NCBI GenBank assembly: GCA_007570785.1
Contig: ML660201.1
Span: forward strand, 34,432,150 to 34,496,149
Length of the DNA stretch: 64,000 nucleotides
Direction: 5' to 3'
Source of the DNA: Antilocapra americana
Taxonomy: Eukaryota; Chordata; Mammalia; Artiodactyla; Antilocapridae
Shown piece by piece: positions 46,401 through 58,084 of this stretch (the first letter of the stretch is position 1; each line of letters starts with the position of its first letter). The notes beneath the pieces were generated by a model that was not told the DNA's origin, made no database searches, and was given only the letters and a program-made list of their open reading frames with translations. Both the position numbers and the translations under genes were made by a program.

Positions 46401-46925
46401 CCTTTGTGGAGTGGAGGGTTTTAGAAGAAGAATTGTGCAAGATGTTGTAAAGGGACATAGACTTTCTCAGCTTGACCAGTGTTGCTTAGAAAGGCCATGG
46501 ATATTAGCAAGAGGATGGTCCCTATGTCTTGTAGACGTTAAGACTCTGAGAGAATAATGCTGATTCCTAAGACAGATGATATCCTCTCTTGGGATATGGA
46601 ACAGATGGAAAAACTTTGTGTTATGCAGCCAGGATGGAGGGAGAGTTGATAGTGGGTCCTGGAAGGCTCAGGAGGGAGAAGAGTCTGAGAGAAAAACTCC
46701 ATCTGAGGCCAGCTCTCTATGCTATATGCAACATGATGCCAGATTAATGACACTGTGTTTCTGTGTATGCATGTGTACATGTATGAGTTTCTATAAGATG
46801 TGGGCTCTGTGTTCATCCTCAGCCAAACCTGTGCCTTCTTTTGGTAATGCAGTGTACTTACTCACCTTCCTAGGCATCAAGGGCACAGTCCAGGGGTAAA
46901 AGTTCATTTACCCAAATCAAGCGAA
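46401..46925. other. Unrecognised intronic sequence
   Basis: No exon or named repeat. Confidence 0.4.
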
Positions 46926-46929
46926 ATTA

Positions 46930-48787
46930 TAAAAATTCACTCAGAATGGCCATCATCAAAAAGTCTTCAAATAACAAATGCCAGGGAGGTGGAGAAAGGG
47001 GAACCATTCTACACTGTTGGTGGGAATGTAAACTGGTTCAGCCACTATAAAGAAGAATGAGGAGGTTCCTTAAAAAATTAAACAGAGTTAGCATATGATC
47101 CAGTGGGTGTACTTCTAGGCAGATATCTGGAGAAAACCATAAGTGGAAAAGATAAATGTAACCCAATATTCATCAAAGCACTATTTAAAATAGGAAGAAT
47201 ATGGAAGCAACCTAAATGTCCATCAACAGAAGAATAAAGAAGATATTATTTATATGAGTAATATTCCATTGTATGTATGTGTATATTACTCAGCCATAAA
47301 AAAGAATGAAATAATTTCATTTGCAGCAACATGGATGAACCTAGAGATTTTTATACCAAGTGAAGTGAGTCAGAAGTTCAGTTCAGTTTAGTTCAGTCGC
47401 TCAGTCGTGTCCAACTCTTTGCGACCCCATGAATCGCAGCACGCCAGGCCTCCCTGTCCCTCACCAACTCCTGGAGTCCACCCAAACCCATGTCTATCAA
47501 GTCGGTGATGCCATCCAGCCATCTTGTCCTCTGTCGTCCCCTTCTTCTCTTGCCCCTAATCCTTCCCAGCATTAGGGTCTTTTCCAATGAGTCAACTCTT
47601 CACATGAGGTGGCCAAAGTATTGGAGTTTCCGTTTCAGCATCAGTCCTTCCAATGAACACCCAAGACTGATCTCCTTTAGGATGGACTGGTTGGATCTCC
47701 TGGCAGTCTAAATGATGCTCAAGAGTCTTCTCCAAATCACAGTTCGAAAGCATCAATTCTTCAGCGCTCAGCTATCTTCACAGTCCAGCTCTCACATCCA
47801 TACATGACTACTGTTAAAACCATAGCCTTGACTAGATGGACTTTTGTTGGCAAAGTAATGTAACTGCTTTCTAATATGCTGTCTAGGTTGGTCATAACTT
47901 GTCTTCCAAGGAGCAAGCGTCTTTTAATTTCATGGCTGCAGTCACCATCTACAGTGATTTTGGAGCCCCCAAAATAAAGTCTGCCACTGTTTCCACTGTT
48001 TCCCCATCTATTTCCCATGAAGTGATGGGACCAGATGCCATGATCTTAGTTTTCTGAATGTTGAGCTTTAAGCCAACTTTTTCACTCTCCTCTTTCATTT
48101 TCATCAAGAGGCTCTTTAGTTCCTTTTCACTTTCTGCCATAAGGATGGTGTTGTCTGCATATCTGAGGTTACTTATATTTCTCCCAGCAATCTTGATTCC
48201 AGCTTGTGCTTCATCTACCCTAGAATTTCTCATGATGTACTCTGCATATAAGTTAAATAAGCAGAGTGACAATATACAGCCTTGACATACTCCTTTTCCT
48301 ATTTGGAACCAATCTGTTGTTCCATGTCCAGTTCCAACTGTTGCTTCCTGATCTGCATACAGGTTTCTCAAGAGACAGGTCAGATGGTCTGAGAGAAAGA
48401 TAAATATTGCATGGTACTCTTTATATGTGGAATCTTAAAAAATGATACAAATGAACTTATTTACAAAACAGAAATAGACTCACAGACATAGAAAACAAAC
48501 TTATGTTTATCAAAGCAGAAGAGGGGATAGATAAATCAGGAACTTGGGATTAAAATATTCACACGACTATATATAAAATAGATAACCAACAAGGACCTAG
48601 TGTATAGCACAGGGAACTCTATCCAATATCCTGTAATAACCTATAATTGAAAAGAATCTAAAAACTTATATGTTACATATATATATGTCAACACATATGT
48701 AACTGAGTCTTTTTGCTGTATACCTGAAACTAACACAATATTGTAAATCAACTATATTTCAATAAAAATTAAAAAAGAAAAAAATAG
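46930..48787 (+). mobile_element. L1 3' end, split by BovB
   Basis: ORF2 end landmarks (ACACTGTTGGTGGGAATGTA, CAGCCACTATAAAGAAG, TATGGAAGCAACCTAAATGT, ATTACTCAGCCATAAAAAAG) lead to GTGAAGTGAGTCAGAAG at 47376. The element resumes at 48391 with AGAGAAAGATAAATATTGCA. It ends in TTGTAAATCAACTATATTTC and an A-rich tail at about 48787. Confidence 0.9.
47377..48390 (-). mobile_element. BovB LINE nested in L1
   Basis: About 1.0 kb of inverted BovB, from the (TTCAG)n tail to the LRNLYADQEATV region of the reverse transcriptase. The catalytic motif on the minus strand reads YADN (LRYADNTILMAES), so the second aspartate is lost. Frame breaks near 47950-48018 and 47587-47761 split the ORF into three. 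Confidence 0.95.
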
Positions 48788-50035
48788 TTCAGTGTTGCCA
48801 TCTTTCCATTGCCAGCTTTCCAATTCTCCTCAAATAGAGTAGACATCTCAGCCTCCGGCAAACCTCAGATAATCAATATCATAACCACCAGCCCAATCAC
48901 TCACTTCCCTCTAGTTCAGGAGAGTAAAATAAATCTCCTACGATGAACTCTTATTTCACTACTGTCCTAGATGATCTATGGCTCTGTTCCTAACAACAAA
49001 AATTACTCTCTAAATGGATAAAATTAGCCAGCAGAGATTTCCCTTGCATGCAGTTAATTAGGAAGACATCCAGGTGAAAGAGAACAGAAGCATTGCGTTG
49101 CACTTTGTGGCTTAATAAGCATCCACAAACCAAAATTCTTCATAGCAGGAATACTTTTACACAGTTAACAATACCAAAGGTTTTCCCCTGGAAAGAGGGC
49201 AAGCAGCTGCCTCCTTTGAATTAATTGCACCACACAAGGAAAAGCAGTGAAAGCTGCTATTAATCCTTCTGGTTAATTTGCAAGGCATAGTGGAAAGGAA
49301 TAGGTTGGAGGAGGACAGGAAATCAGGCTGATTAATGACTCTCATGGGGACCATGGTCTTCAGTGAAGTCAGGGAGGGGACATCTTCCAAAGTCTGATGC
49401 ACAATCTCTGGCATGAAAGATCCCTTGGAAGAAATAAGTGAAAGTAAGGAGCCTGGCTAGAAAGAGACTGGGTGATTGGGACCAAGTAATGGTATTTCTC
49501 TTACCACCAAGCTGTGTGTGCTGGCAATCAGAGCTCCACAGATACAGCTTTGGCTTATACAGCATTTGCTAATTTCCATGGTGTAAATACTTCCACCATG
49601 GCCAATTCCAAGCCACCAAAATAACATCTCTGAAACTTGACTGGAAAGAGAACCGCAGAGTCAGCTGCGCTCGAGCACACCACAGCAACCAAAGGATTTT
49701 CCTGGACTCTCCTCTGGAGCAAGAAGCCGGGGCTGATTTCCATGGTTCACTTCTCTTATTTCACATTTCCTCTTATTCCATATCTCATATTTCCTCTTAT
49801 TTCATATCACTCACCTTGGGTTTACTGGACTGATTTCACTTCAGTTATTCATTCTTTCATTTGTTGTATACATTCAATCACTTATTATTTACTTACTGAT
49901 TTAGTTATGGTAGGAAAAGCTATTGATACTCTGCTTAGGATGCCCCTCTGCACCCACTACAGGCTGCCTGCAGCGTCAGGGGGACAGTCCTCATATGCAT
50001 CAAAGGGTCCTCCCTAAACATTCAATTCTCTCTGT
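48788..50035. other. Unrecognised intronic sequence
   Basis: No exon or repeat could be named. ORFs at 49637-50017 (+) and 49157-49414 (-) have no recognisable domain or splice context. Confidence 0.4.
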
Positions 50036-50044
50036 TGAGGGCCA

Positions 50045-50700
50045 ACTCAGGCAGCAGGGACACAGCCTGTGACTGGGGCACGGTACAAGGTTCCGGAGAT
50101 CAACTCCATGTCAGTTTCCAATGTGGGGTGGAAATTGGTGGACAAATCACCCAAGTGTCCTTCTCTGTCTGTGGGAAAATTGTGAGGTGTGTTTAACACA
50201 GTTTCTTCCAAGGGGATTGACCCCTACTGCCTGCAGCAAATCTGCTCATGTACGACGCCTGTGCTTAGAGTCTTCCTCTTCCTCTCTCTTTTTCTCATTC
50301 ATCAGTGTGCTTCCTGGCATCATCTCCTAGGTCACCTTGTTGAGCCTGCTGCTGCTGCTGCTAAGTTGCTTCAGTCGTGTCCGACTTCTGTGCAACCCCA
50401 TACACAGCAGCCCACCAGGCTCCGCCATCCCTGGGATTCTCCAGGCAAGAACACTGGAGTGGGTTGCCATTTCCTTCTCCAATGCATAAAAGTGAAAAGT
50501 GAAAGTGAAGTCACTCAGTCTTGTCCAACTCTTAGCGGACCCCATGGACTGCAGCCTACCAGGCTCCTCCGTCCATGGGATTTTCCAGGCAAGAGTACTG
50601 GAGTGGGGTGCCACTGCCTTCTCCGCTTGTTGAGCCTACATTCTTGCATTTCCCAAAAGCAAGTCTCAGGATCTGCTTTTGGGAAACGCAACTGAGATAG
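50045..50700 (+). mobile_element. Possible old LTR-type repeat, interrupted by Bov-A2
   Basis: The end after the SINE (AAGCAAGTCTCAGGATCTGC, then TTTTGGGAAACGCAACTGAG) resembles the 3' end of old LTRs, as at 35340-35395. The left part (GGGCACGGTACAAGGTTCCG and onwards) is not recognised. Confidence 0.4.
50348..50625 (-). mobile_element. Bov-A2 dimeric SINE with perfect target-site duplication
   Basis: It starts with the inverted AGC tail (GCTGCTGCTGCTGCTAAG). Both monomers follow, and it ends CACTGCCTTCTCC. A perfect 12-bp repeat, cttgttgagcct, lies at 50336-50347 and 50626-50637. Confidence 0.95.
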
Positions 50701-50990
50701 TTACCAAACAGTGACCAAGTACCAGTTGTTCCCCACGCACTGCAATGGCCCTAGGACTGTATCAGTGAAAGGACGGGTACCCCTCAGCTTATCGCTAGAC
50801 ACACTCTCATCTCTGTAGCCTTTTCTAAATAAGCGGAGATCTTCTGCAAACAGAAACTCTTCTTGGACTACGCTGTCTAGAGGAGGGCACCTGACCCCAG
50901 CCCACCCCCACTCTCACTTTCATTATTCACTTCTGTTGCTATTTACCTGAGCAGACATTTAAAACTCTGTTTGGCATTATGCATTCACCT
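50701..50990. other. Unrecognised intronic sequence
   Basis: No exon or named repeat. Confidence 0.4.
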
Positions 50991-50999
50991 GTTTATGTT

Positions 51000-51115
51000 T
51001 TGCCTGACCACTTCTCTGAGGAAAGGTAACACCTTTGTCTTTACTGATGAATCTCACCTCTTGGCACAAAGTGGGTGCTCCCTAAACACTTGTTAACTAA
51101 AATATGTAAATATAT
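51000..51115 (+). mobile_element. L2 3'-end fragment
   Basis: CACTTCTCTGAGGAAAGGTA, TTTGTCTTTACTGATGAATC and GGCACAAAGTGGGTGCTCCC, then TAAACACTTG fits the L2 terminus. Confidence 0.6.
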
Positions 51116-51131
51116 TCCCCTCCGCCACTTC

Positions 51132-51350
51132 TGGGCTTCCCCAGTGGCTTAATGGTAAAGAATCTGCCTGCAATGCAGGAGACACAGGAGATGCAGGTTT
51201 GATCCCTGAGTCGGGAAGATCCCCTGGAGAAGGAAATGTCAACCCACTCCAGTATTCTTGCCTGGAGAATCCCATGGACAGAGGAGCCTGGCAGGCTACA
51301 GTTCATAGCGTTGCAAAGAGTTGACTGAAACAAGTTAGCAAGTGCGCACG
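51132..51350 (+). mobile_element. Bov-tA SINE, the only plus-strand copy
   Basis: GGGCTTCCCCAGTGGCTTAA (tRNA-like head) through ATGCAGGAGACACAGGAGAT to GCGTTGCAAAGAGTTGACTG. There is a possible diverged target duplication (cgccacttc / tgccacctc). Confidence 0.93.
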
Positions 51351-51361
51351 CTGCCACCTCC

Positions 51362-51745
51362 AGGGAACTTGCTATCTATTTGGGAATGTGGATAAGTGGA
51401 TGAACAGGTATGGTGACAGTGCTTTTAGTGGTGGCAGTCACTGGAGCCCCTAGAGGAAAATGTGGGTGTGTTTACAGAGGAGTGAAGGGACATGAGAAGT
51501 GGAATCTCGAGGAATGGACAGCTAAGCAGATGCCAGGCAAGCATGCCAGGTTTGGCTGGGTAAGAGGGAGAAAATGAGTACTTCAGGCAGAGAGAGAAGC
51601 AAATCAAAGACACTCAAGTGAACGAGTAAGGCATATCTGTGCCGTGCGGCTGACAGGACAGGAATAGACACTTTAAGATGAGAAGAGAGCTGAGACTCCA
51701 TTCAGGAGGTGGAGGGATGTGCCAGGTCTGATGTAGCAAGGATCT
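51362..51745 (-). mobile_element. L2 fragment
   Basis: AGTACTTCAGGCAGAGAGAG, then AAGCAAATCAAAGACACTCA and AAGTGAACGAGTAAGGC are in the inverted L2 order. Diverged. Confidence 0.5.
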
Positions 51746-51747
51746 CA

Positions 51748-51900
51748 AAATTATGGCCCCTGGGCCATGTCAAGCCACATATATTCATTCACACATGCGA
51801 TCTGTGGTTGCTTTCAGGTTTCAACGAGAGAACTGAATATTGACAATAAGAGACCCTATGGTCTGAAAGGCAAACCTATTTACTATCTGGCCCTTACAGA
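51748..51900 (-). mobile_element. hAT-type (MER/Charlie) element
   Basis: AAATTATGGCCCCTGGGCCA, GATCTGTGGTTGCTTTCAGG and AAACCTATTTACTATCTGGC correspond in reverse to the element at 32975-33192. Bov-tA begins right at its end. Confidence 0.7.
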
Positions 51901-52090
51901 AAGTGAAAGTGAAAGGCACTCAGTCGTGTCTGACTCTTTGCGACCCCATGGACCATACAGTCCATGGAATTCTCCAGGCCAGAATACTGCAGTGGGTAGC
52001 CTTTCCTTTCTCCAGAGGATCTTCCCAATCCAGGGATCAAACCCAGGTCTCCCACATTGCAGGAGGATTCTTTGCCAGCTGAGCCACAAC
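51901..52090 (-). mobile_element. Bov-tA SINE
   Basis: AAAGGCACTCAGTCGTGTCT to TTTGCCAGCTGAGCCACAAC, a complete reverse-complement copy. Confidence 0.93.
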
Positions 52091-52438
52091 CCAGGAGAAA
52101 CTGGGGTTTTAGGAGGGGGCTGGGTTATTGGCCAGGGAGGGGTATGACCAATAGGAAATTCAGAAAGGCCACACTGGTTGGACTGGAGCATGTGGATGGA
52201 GAGAGAGCAAGTCTAGGTGCTAGTAGATGAGTAACTGGCTTACATCCCCAGATAACCTGCAAACACTATGCCAGCAGGACTACTGCTCAACTTTCTCTGT
52301 ACTCTTGTGCCAAAACATGGTAGGTGGTTCAAAATGCTGTCAGGTGAATGAACACACAGTGAAGGCACAAGAGAAGATAAGAGGATGAAGGACTTGGAAA
52401 TGTGTACCCTGGCACCGAAGCCCAGAGTAATAAACATC
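52091..52438. other. Mostly unrecognised sequence
   Basis: A weak L2-like patch (minus) at about 52160-52230. Nothing else was recognised. Confidence 0.35.
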
Positions 52439-52482
52439 GTGATGATGATGATGATGGCCATGAAAATGATGATGATAGTAAT
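52439..52482. repeat. (GAT)n imperfect trinucleotide repeat
   Basis: GTGATGATGATGATGATGGC followed by further ATGATG units. The Met-rich ORFs over it are artefacts. Confidence 0.85.
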
Positions 52483-52509
52483 AAAAAATCAACCACACTT
52501 GATCCTCTG

Positions 52510-52690
52510 GGCCAGTCCCTTCAGTAAATACATTATTTATATGAACTCATTTAATCCTCTCAACAACCCCCTCTGAAGTGGAAAGAAACATAATCCCTCA
52601 TTTCACACTTGAAGAAACTGGGTCAAACAGCATACCAAGATTACATGGGTTATTGGTACGTGACGTAGTCATGGTTTGAACTTGGATTTG
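52510..52690 (-). mobile_element. MIR SINE
   Basis: TGAACTCATTTAATCCTCTC, then TTTCACACTTGAAGAAACTG and GGTTTGAACTTGGATTTGCC follow inverted MIR order. Confidence 0.75.
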
Positions 52691-53916
52691 CCTTTCTCTA
52701 AAATTTATCTTCATATGTCCCAACTCTCCTAGGAGGCTATGAAGGGTGTCTCACCTGGCTGGAACAGACTATAGAAAGAATAAAATCAATCATGGGCTAG
52801 TTAAGGCCAACAATGTTCAGAAAGCCAAGTGAGGACTAAATGAAGCATTTGTAAGACAAAGCCCTGATCATACAAATGGATGCCATACAAATGGTAGCTC
52901 ACAGATCTTGCCTCGGCATTAAAAGACTTTGTTCTGCAGCATCACAGGTCATCATGGGGGAAGGACTGAGAATCTTGGATGGTAAGAATGCTGGAGAAGC
53001 CTGCCAGGAGTAGTTCTGCCAATTACATTTAACAAGACTTTCCTCCTAATTGTCAGCTACTCACTGTGGGTGGGAAGTCCCTCACACTCCTGTCCATCAT
53101 TCAGTAGCTTTTAAGTTAAAGATACCCAGTTCTTGCCTCTCCAACTCCCTCTGAGGAACCCCTCCCTCTTGTCCCTTCTCCTTTTATGATCTGTCTTAGG
53201 TTGATGAGCCACTGGTCCTTAGCACCCCTGAGGAGCACTTCTGAGAACACAGTTGTTTAAAGGAGCTGATTACTCTCTAGTAGCCCTGGAAAAATAAGGA
53301 ATACATACTGTCAGGATATTTTCTGGTGCAGAAAGAGTGTTTGATTAACTGTGGCTTCCCTCATACCCCATGGGCTGCCCAGGCAGCCCTTAGCTGACTG
53401 ATGGAACACCTCTAAAACTTAATGTTCCATTTCTACTCATTTTGACCCAATTCTTATTTCTTTTAGTGTTTCTTCTTCTGTTGATAATTGGATTTTTCCA
53501 AAGAAATTGACCAAATACCTACTCTGGTCATCGGTTTATGGTTATTGCAACACTCTGACCCAGTAGGTTTTTGTGAACAGCCCTGTAAAACCTCAGAAGA
53601 GACATTCCTGTGAAGATAAAAACTGCAGGTCATCCCTGGAAGACAATATAATTTTATCTTATTTGGAAGCACTAAAAACCATTGTCGAAAAGCTGTCTCC
53701 TATAGCGCTGTATGCTTTTTCTTGTCATTGTATATAACTATCTGTGTTCTTAACCAGCTCCAGTATCTTCCATACTGCTTTCCATTTCAAGCTACACATC
53801 AAAAATTAGATACTATGCCCTTTTAGCTGTTTTGTGATTTACACGAAATCTTCCCAAGCAAAGGTCATCTCATAAAACTGGTGTTTCATACTATCACCTG
53901 AGAAATTCTGATCAGG
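52691..53916. other. Unrecognised intronic sequence
   Basis: No exon or named repeat. A weak MER5-like patch lies just before the SINE (about 53880-53916). Confidence 0.4.
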
Positions 53917-53924
53917 CCCTGCAG

Positions 53925-54021
53925 ATGTGTGTGTGCGCGCACTCAGTTGTGCCCTACTCTTTGTGATCTTATGGACTGCAGCCTGCCAGGATCCTCTGTT
54001 TATGGAATTTCCCAGTCAAGA
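53925..54021 (-). mobile_element. Bov-tA SINE, 3' part only
   Basis: GCACTCAGTTGTGCCCTACT to TGTTTATGGAATTTCCCAGT, inverted. An 8-bp repeat, ccctgcag, flanks it (53917-53924 and 54022-54029). Confidence 0.85.
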
Positions 54022-54109
54022 CCCTGCAGGAAACCCTGCAGGAGAATCCAAGATTATCGATACAGCATAAGAAGTTTCCACTTTCATTTTCATAAACCTG
54101 CAACCTGGA

Positions 54110-54440
54110 GATGGATCAGTTAGTACAGTATTTGCACACAGGTAACAGAATTCTTGATGTATAGTAGCTTAAACAGAAAGGACTTTGTTTTTCATACATA
54201 TTGAGAAGTCCAGATCTAGGTGGCTATTGGTATGATGTCTAAGCCAACATCTCTATTTCCTGTGGTCTCTGCTTCATCACCAAAAATTGGCTGCTGAATT
54301 TCCAGAGATATCCTTAGCTACATGGGAGCCTAGGAAGTGAATATTTAGCTTTCCTAGGCTGCAGAGGGGAGGTCAGCAATGGTACAAGGGCTGGGAATGG
54401 TTGTTCAGTCAGCCAGTCACCACTGTCTGCTCCAGAAATT
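54110..54440 (+). mobile_element. Old interspersed repeat, family not named
   Basis: TAGTAGCTTAAACAGAAAGG, ACATATTGAGAAGTCCAGAT, TTTCCTGTGGTCTCTGCTTC and GCCTAGGAAGTGAATATTTA recall a common old mammalian repeat. I cannot name it with confidence. Confidence 0.45.
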
Positions 54441-54890
54441 AATAGGGGAAAAATGCAGGTGTAAAACAAGCATTCATGGCATTTGATAAAGGCAAGATGG
54501 CATAGTCAAGTCCATTCAGCATCCAGTCATTTCCTTTTCCCTGGACAGTACCCAGAGAGTTCCTTCTGTGTGTCTTATAAGCTAAATTTAACACTTGTCC
54601 ATGAAATGAAATGTAAATTTGTTAGAACTGTATTTTCTTACATAAAGCCTGACCCAAATCTTTAAAGTAAAACACATGACTGAAATAGTGAAAATAAACT
54701 GGAAACAATCTTCATGCCTGTTAACAATGTAACCAAATAAATTTTGAGGTATTCAATGAACTATTTATTATGTAATAATTAAAAAGTATGAAAAGTATAC
54801 ATATAGAAAGCTATATGTAATCTCATGGAAGGCAAAAAAAAAAAAAAAAGGCAAAGTGCCAAGTATGACACATGTGCATTGCATTTTTGT
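54441..54890. other. Unrecognised AT-rich intronic sequence with poly(A)
   Basis: A-run of about 16-17 at about 54834-54850. No exon was recognised. Confidence 0.4.
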
Positions 54891-54898
54891 AAAAGGAA

Positions 54899-54960
54899 GT
54901 AGTATCATCAGTTGTTAACACCGTAGTATCATCAGTTGTAGTTGTAGTATCATCAGTTGT
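54899..54960. repeat. Short tandem repeat, three copies of a 17-mer
   Basis: The 17-mer gtagtatcatcagttgt occurs at 54899, 54923 and 54944, with spacers of 7 and 4 bases. Confidence 0.9.
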
Positions 54961-55084
54961 TAACACTGAGGAGCAAATAATGGAAGCAGAATCTCATTTT
55001 TAATTCTTTTTACATTGCTTCAATTTCTTCTAATTAGCATGTGTAACTTTTATAACTAAAGAAATATTTTATTAAAGCAAATTT

Positions 55085-55340
55085 ACCATTACCAAAGGGG
55101 AGTGGGGAGTAGGAAGGACAAATTAGGAGTATGGGATTAACATACAAAAACTACTATACATAAAATAGATAAGCAATAAGGATTTACTGTATAGCACAGA
55201 GAATTATATTCAATATCTTGCAAAAACCTATAAAGGAAAATAATCTGAAAAAATATATGCAACTGAACGACTTTGCTGTACACCTGAAACTAACATAATA
55301 TTATAAATCAATACACTTCAATCAAAAATAAGATTTTTTA
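55085..55340 (+). mobile_element. L1 3' UTR fragment
   Basis: ATTAGGAGTATGGGATTAAC, ATAGCACAGAGAATTATATT, GACTTTGCTGTACACCTGAA and ATAAATCAATACACTTCAAT are the standard L1 tail order. Confidence 0.85.
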
Positions 55341-55344
55341 AAAA

Positions 55345-56535
55345 CTGTAAATTTAGACAACCTCTGGATAACTTAAGCAAAGTAAATTCAGGCCTGTCAT
55401 TAGACGGCTATGCTATTTTTAACATTCATTTTGATGAAAAAATGTAAAATCAAAGAAAATTCACTCTGTTTCAGAGTTATCTTCAGTAATACCTTCAAAT
55501 TATTTATATTTTGGGGGGCAATATAAGGATAGGTGGGGAAAGAATGATATGGGATTGTATGAAATGCTATATGTGAAGCTTGAAAATTATTATAAAGTAC
55601 CATAGAATTTAAAGAATCTTTCATTAAAAAGTTATTTACTTTTACAGAAAATGTAAGTGGAATCACATTTTTGACTTGCTCATTGATTAAAATATTTTGA
55701 AAAAAATCACTGTCTACAATCAAGGCAAGAATATTTCAAAATATGCCATGGGAACATATGGTTTACATATGCATCAAACTCTACTGAGTAAAAGTGTCAA
55801 CTCATCTTTCATCAGATTCAATGATTGTCACTGTGTTTAAAGGAATAAACTCCAATTCTCTCATAATACATCATAATAAAATAACAAGAAAAAATGAAAA
55901 GTCCCTAGAAGTTCTCACCTAGAATGAAACCATTTCTCTGACAGCTGATTTGAGAGTCTTATGAATTATTTTCTTGCCTATTGTAGTGTATTTGAACTTG
56001 ACATTTTTCTGGAGAAATCTGATCTTAGATCACTGAAGAAAATCACATTTTTGCTTGATAGGAAAGTTAGAGCAAGATAAACACATAGAACACTGTCACT
56101 GTTCTGAAATTCAATAACATGTATAGAACATGCGAGCATGAATGATTCCTTGCCAGAAGCCATGCTTTCATGATAATGTAGAATATTTAGAATTAAAAAA
56201 AAAATCAAGTGGCAATCCTTTAAGAGCAGTTTTCTTTTTAAGAGGAGGTTTTAGTTACCAGGTCTCTAACTAGAAACTAAAAGTCAAGTTTGGATTCTGT
56301 TCTGAATGAATTCAGTGTATTTGATGTGTCTTTTCATGAACTACAGTTATATTTATATCCATCAAGCAAATTAGAATAATGCAGGATTTTGAGGGGGGAA
56401 GAAAAGTCTTGATCCGTAACCAACTGATCACATTCAATCAATTATTTTCATTAGACTGTACGGCTCAAAGTTTCTCTCATCCCCTCTCCTTAAATTAAAA
56501 CAAACAACAACCAAAAAATTGTCTTAAACACATCT
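55345..56535. other. Unrecognised AT-rich intronic sequence
   Basis: No exon or clear repeat. ORFs at 55400-55723 (-) and 55978-56208 (-) have no recognisable domain. Confidence 0.4.
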
Positions 56536-56546
56536 TCGCTTTAATG

Positions 56547-56827
56547 ACAGAGAAGGCAATGGCACCCCAATCCAGTACTCTTGCCTGGAAAATCCCATGG
56601 ACGGAGGAGCCTGGTAGGCTGCAGTTCATGGGGTCGCTAAGAGTCGGACACTACTGAACGACCTCACTCTCACTTTTCACTTCCATGCATTGGAGAAGGA
56701 AATGGCAACCCACTCCAGTGGTCTTGCCTGGAGAATCCCAGGGACAGGGGAGCCTGGTGGGCTGCTGTGTATGGGGTTGCACAGAGTCAGACACGATTGA
56801 AGCGACTTAGCAGCAGCAGCAGCAGCA
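56547..56827 (+). mobile_element. Bov-A2 dimeric SINE with target-site duplication
   Basis: GAGAAGGCAATGGCACCCCA through both monomers to (AGC)n. An 8-bp repeat, ctttaatg, lies at 56539-56546 and 56828-56835. Confidence 0.95.
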
Positions 56828-56835
56828 CTTTAATG

Positions 56836-57415
56836 GAGGACAAGCACATGGTTCCATAAAAAGGGCAGTGAGAGTTGATCTTTTCTGTTTGTTTTGCATG
56901 TTTTGTACTTGTGGCTATTAAAATCCAGGGCTTACAAAGTACAAGCCAAGAACATAAACAGGCATCATACTGAAGTTCAGGCACTAAAAGGTAGAAACCC
57001 AGAATAGTCATAAAACCATTTATTGTCAGAATTTTAAAAAAATAACTATGTAGAAAGATTTGAAGGTCTTTCTATATTTTACTTGCTTTAGCACATCTTA
57101 CTTAAAAGTTGCAACTTTCTCCTGTTCAGATTTCAAGGTATATGTGAAGTTTTGATGGTTCTGATCTTTGACCTGGGAATCAATGTCTGACCTCCCAAAC
57201 ATAATGCATAATCATCAAATCACCTCTGGAATAAAAGGGAACTTGCTACCATGTATTATAGGCAGTTGAAAGGTAGCATATATTAATTTGAAAAAATACC
57301 CAGCCTACTAGAAGAGAAGTTCTAGAGGAACAGTTGGAAGTATATTGTAAAGTAACATTTTCCCATTATAATCCTAATCATAACAACACAACTGCTGCTG
57401 CTATCTAGGGGCTTC
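56836..57415. other. Unrecognised intronic sequence
   Basis: No exon or clear repeat. Confidence 0.4.
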
Positions 57416-57419
57416 TATT

Positions 57420-57605
57420 TGTGTCCAGCAATACATTCATCTTTAATGACCACAATATGCTTTGCAGACACTATTTTATTAAAATCTCATAACTCTGTGA
57501 GGTAGGTATCATCATCAGCCCCATTTCAGAGCTGGGTAAACCATGGCTCAGAGTGGTTAAATGACTCATCCAAGGCTACATACATAGAGAATAGCGGTTT
57601 GCATC
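57420..57605 (-). mobile_element. MIR SINE
   Basis: AAATCTCATAACTCTGTGAG, then CCCCATTTCAGAGCTGGGTA and TTAAATGACTCATCCAAGGC follow inverted MIR order. Confidence 0.75.
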
Positions 57606-57769
57606 CGTGAGTTCAAAACTATAGTAAAAGGAACAATTAACCATAAAAATCTAACTGGTCACTGTTAGAGGATACTAGTGAACAAATCTACTTAAAGAAA
57701 ACTAGTCACTGAAAGGGAAGCATCAAGCTTTTATCTTGCCTTTTCTTTAAGGATGCTAGCAGGGCATGA

Positions 57770-58072
57770 ATAGAGACACACACATAGAGAATGGATTTGT
57801 GGACACAGCAGGGAGAGGAGAAGGGGCCGAACTGAGAGAGTAGGATTGGCATATATCCACTATCATGTGTAAAACAGTAGCTAGTGGAATCTGCTGTATA
57901 GCACAGGGACCTCAGCTCGGTGCTCTGTAATGACTGAGAAGGGTGGGAAGGAGGCTCAAGAGGGAGGGGATATACACACACTTATAGCTGATTCACGCTG
58001 TTGTACAGCAGAAACCAACACAACTTTGGAAAGCAATTATCCTCTAATTAAAAATAAATAACTTTTAAAAAG
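57770..58072 (+). mobile_element. L1 3' UTR (bovine type)
   Basis: ACACACACATAGAGAATGGA, TCTGCTGTATAGCACAGGGA, GAGGGAGGGGATATACACAC and AGCAATTATCCTCTAATTAA, then an A-rich tail. Confidence 0.85.
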
Positions 58073-58084
58073 AATATTTTCATA

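Noticed and set aside
50189..50695. 168-codon plus-strand ORF
   Set aside because: More than half is the inverted Bov-A2 SINE. The remaining part is unsupported.
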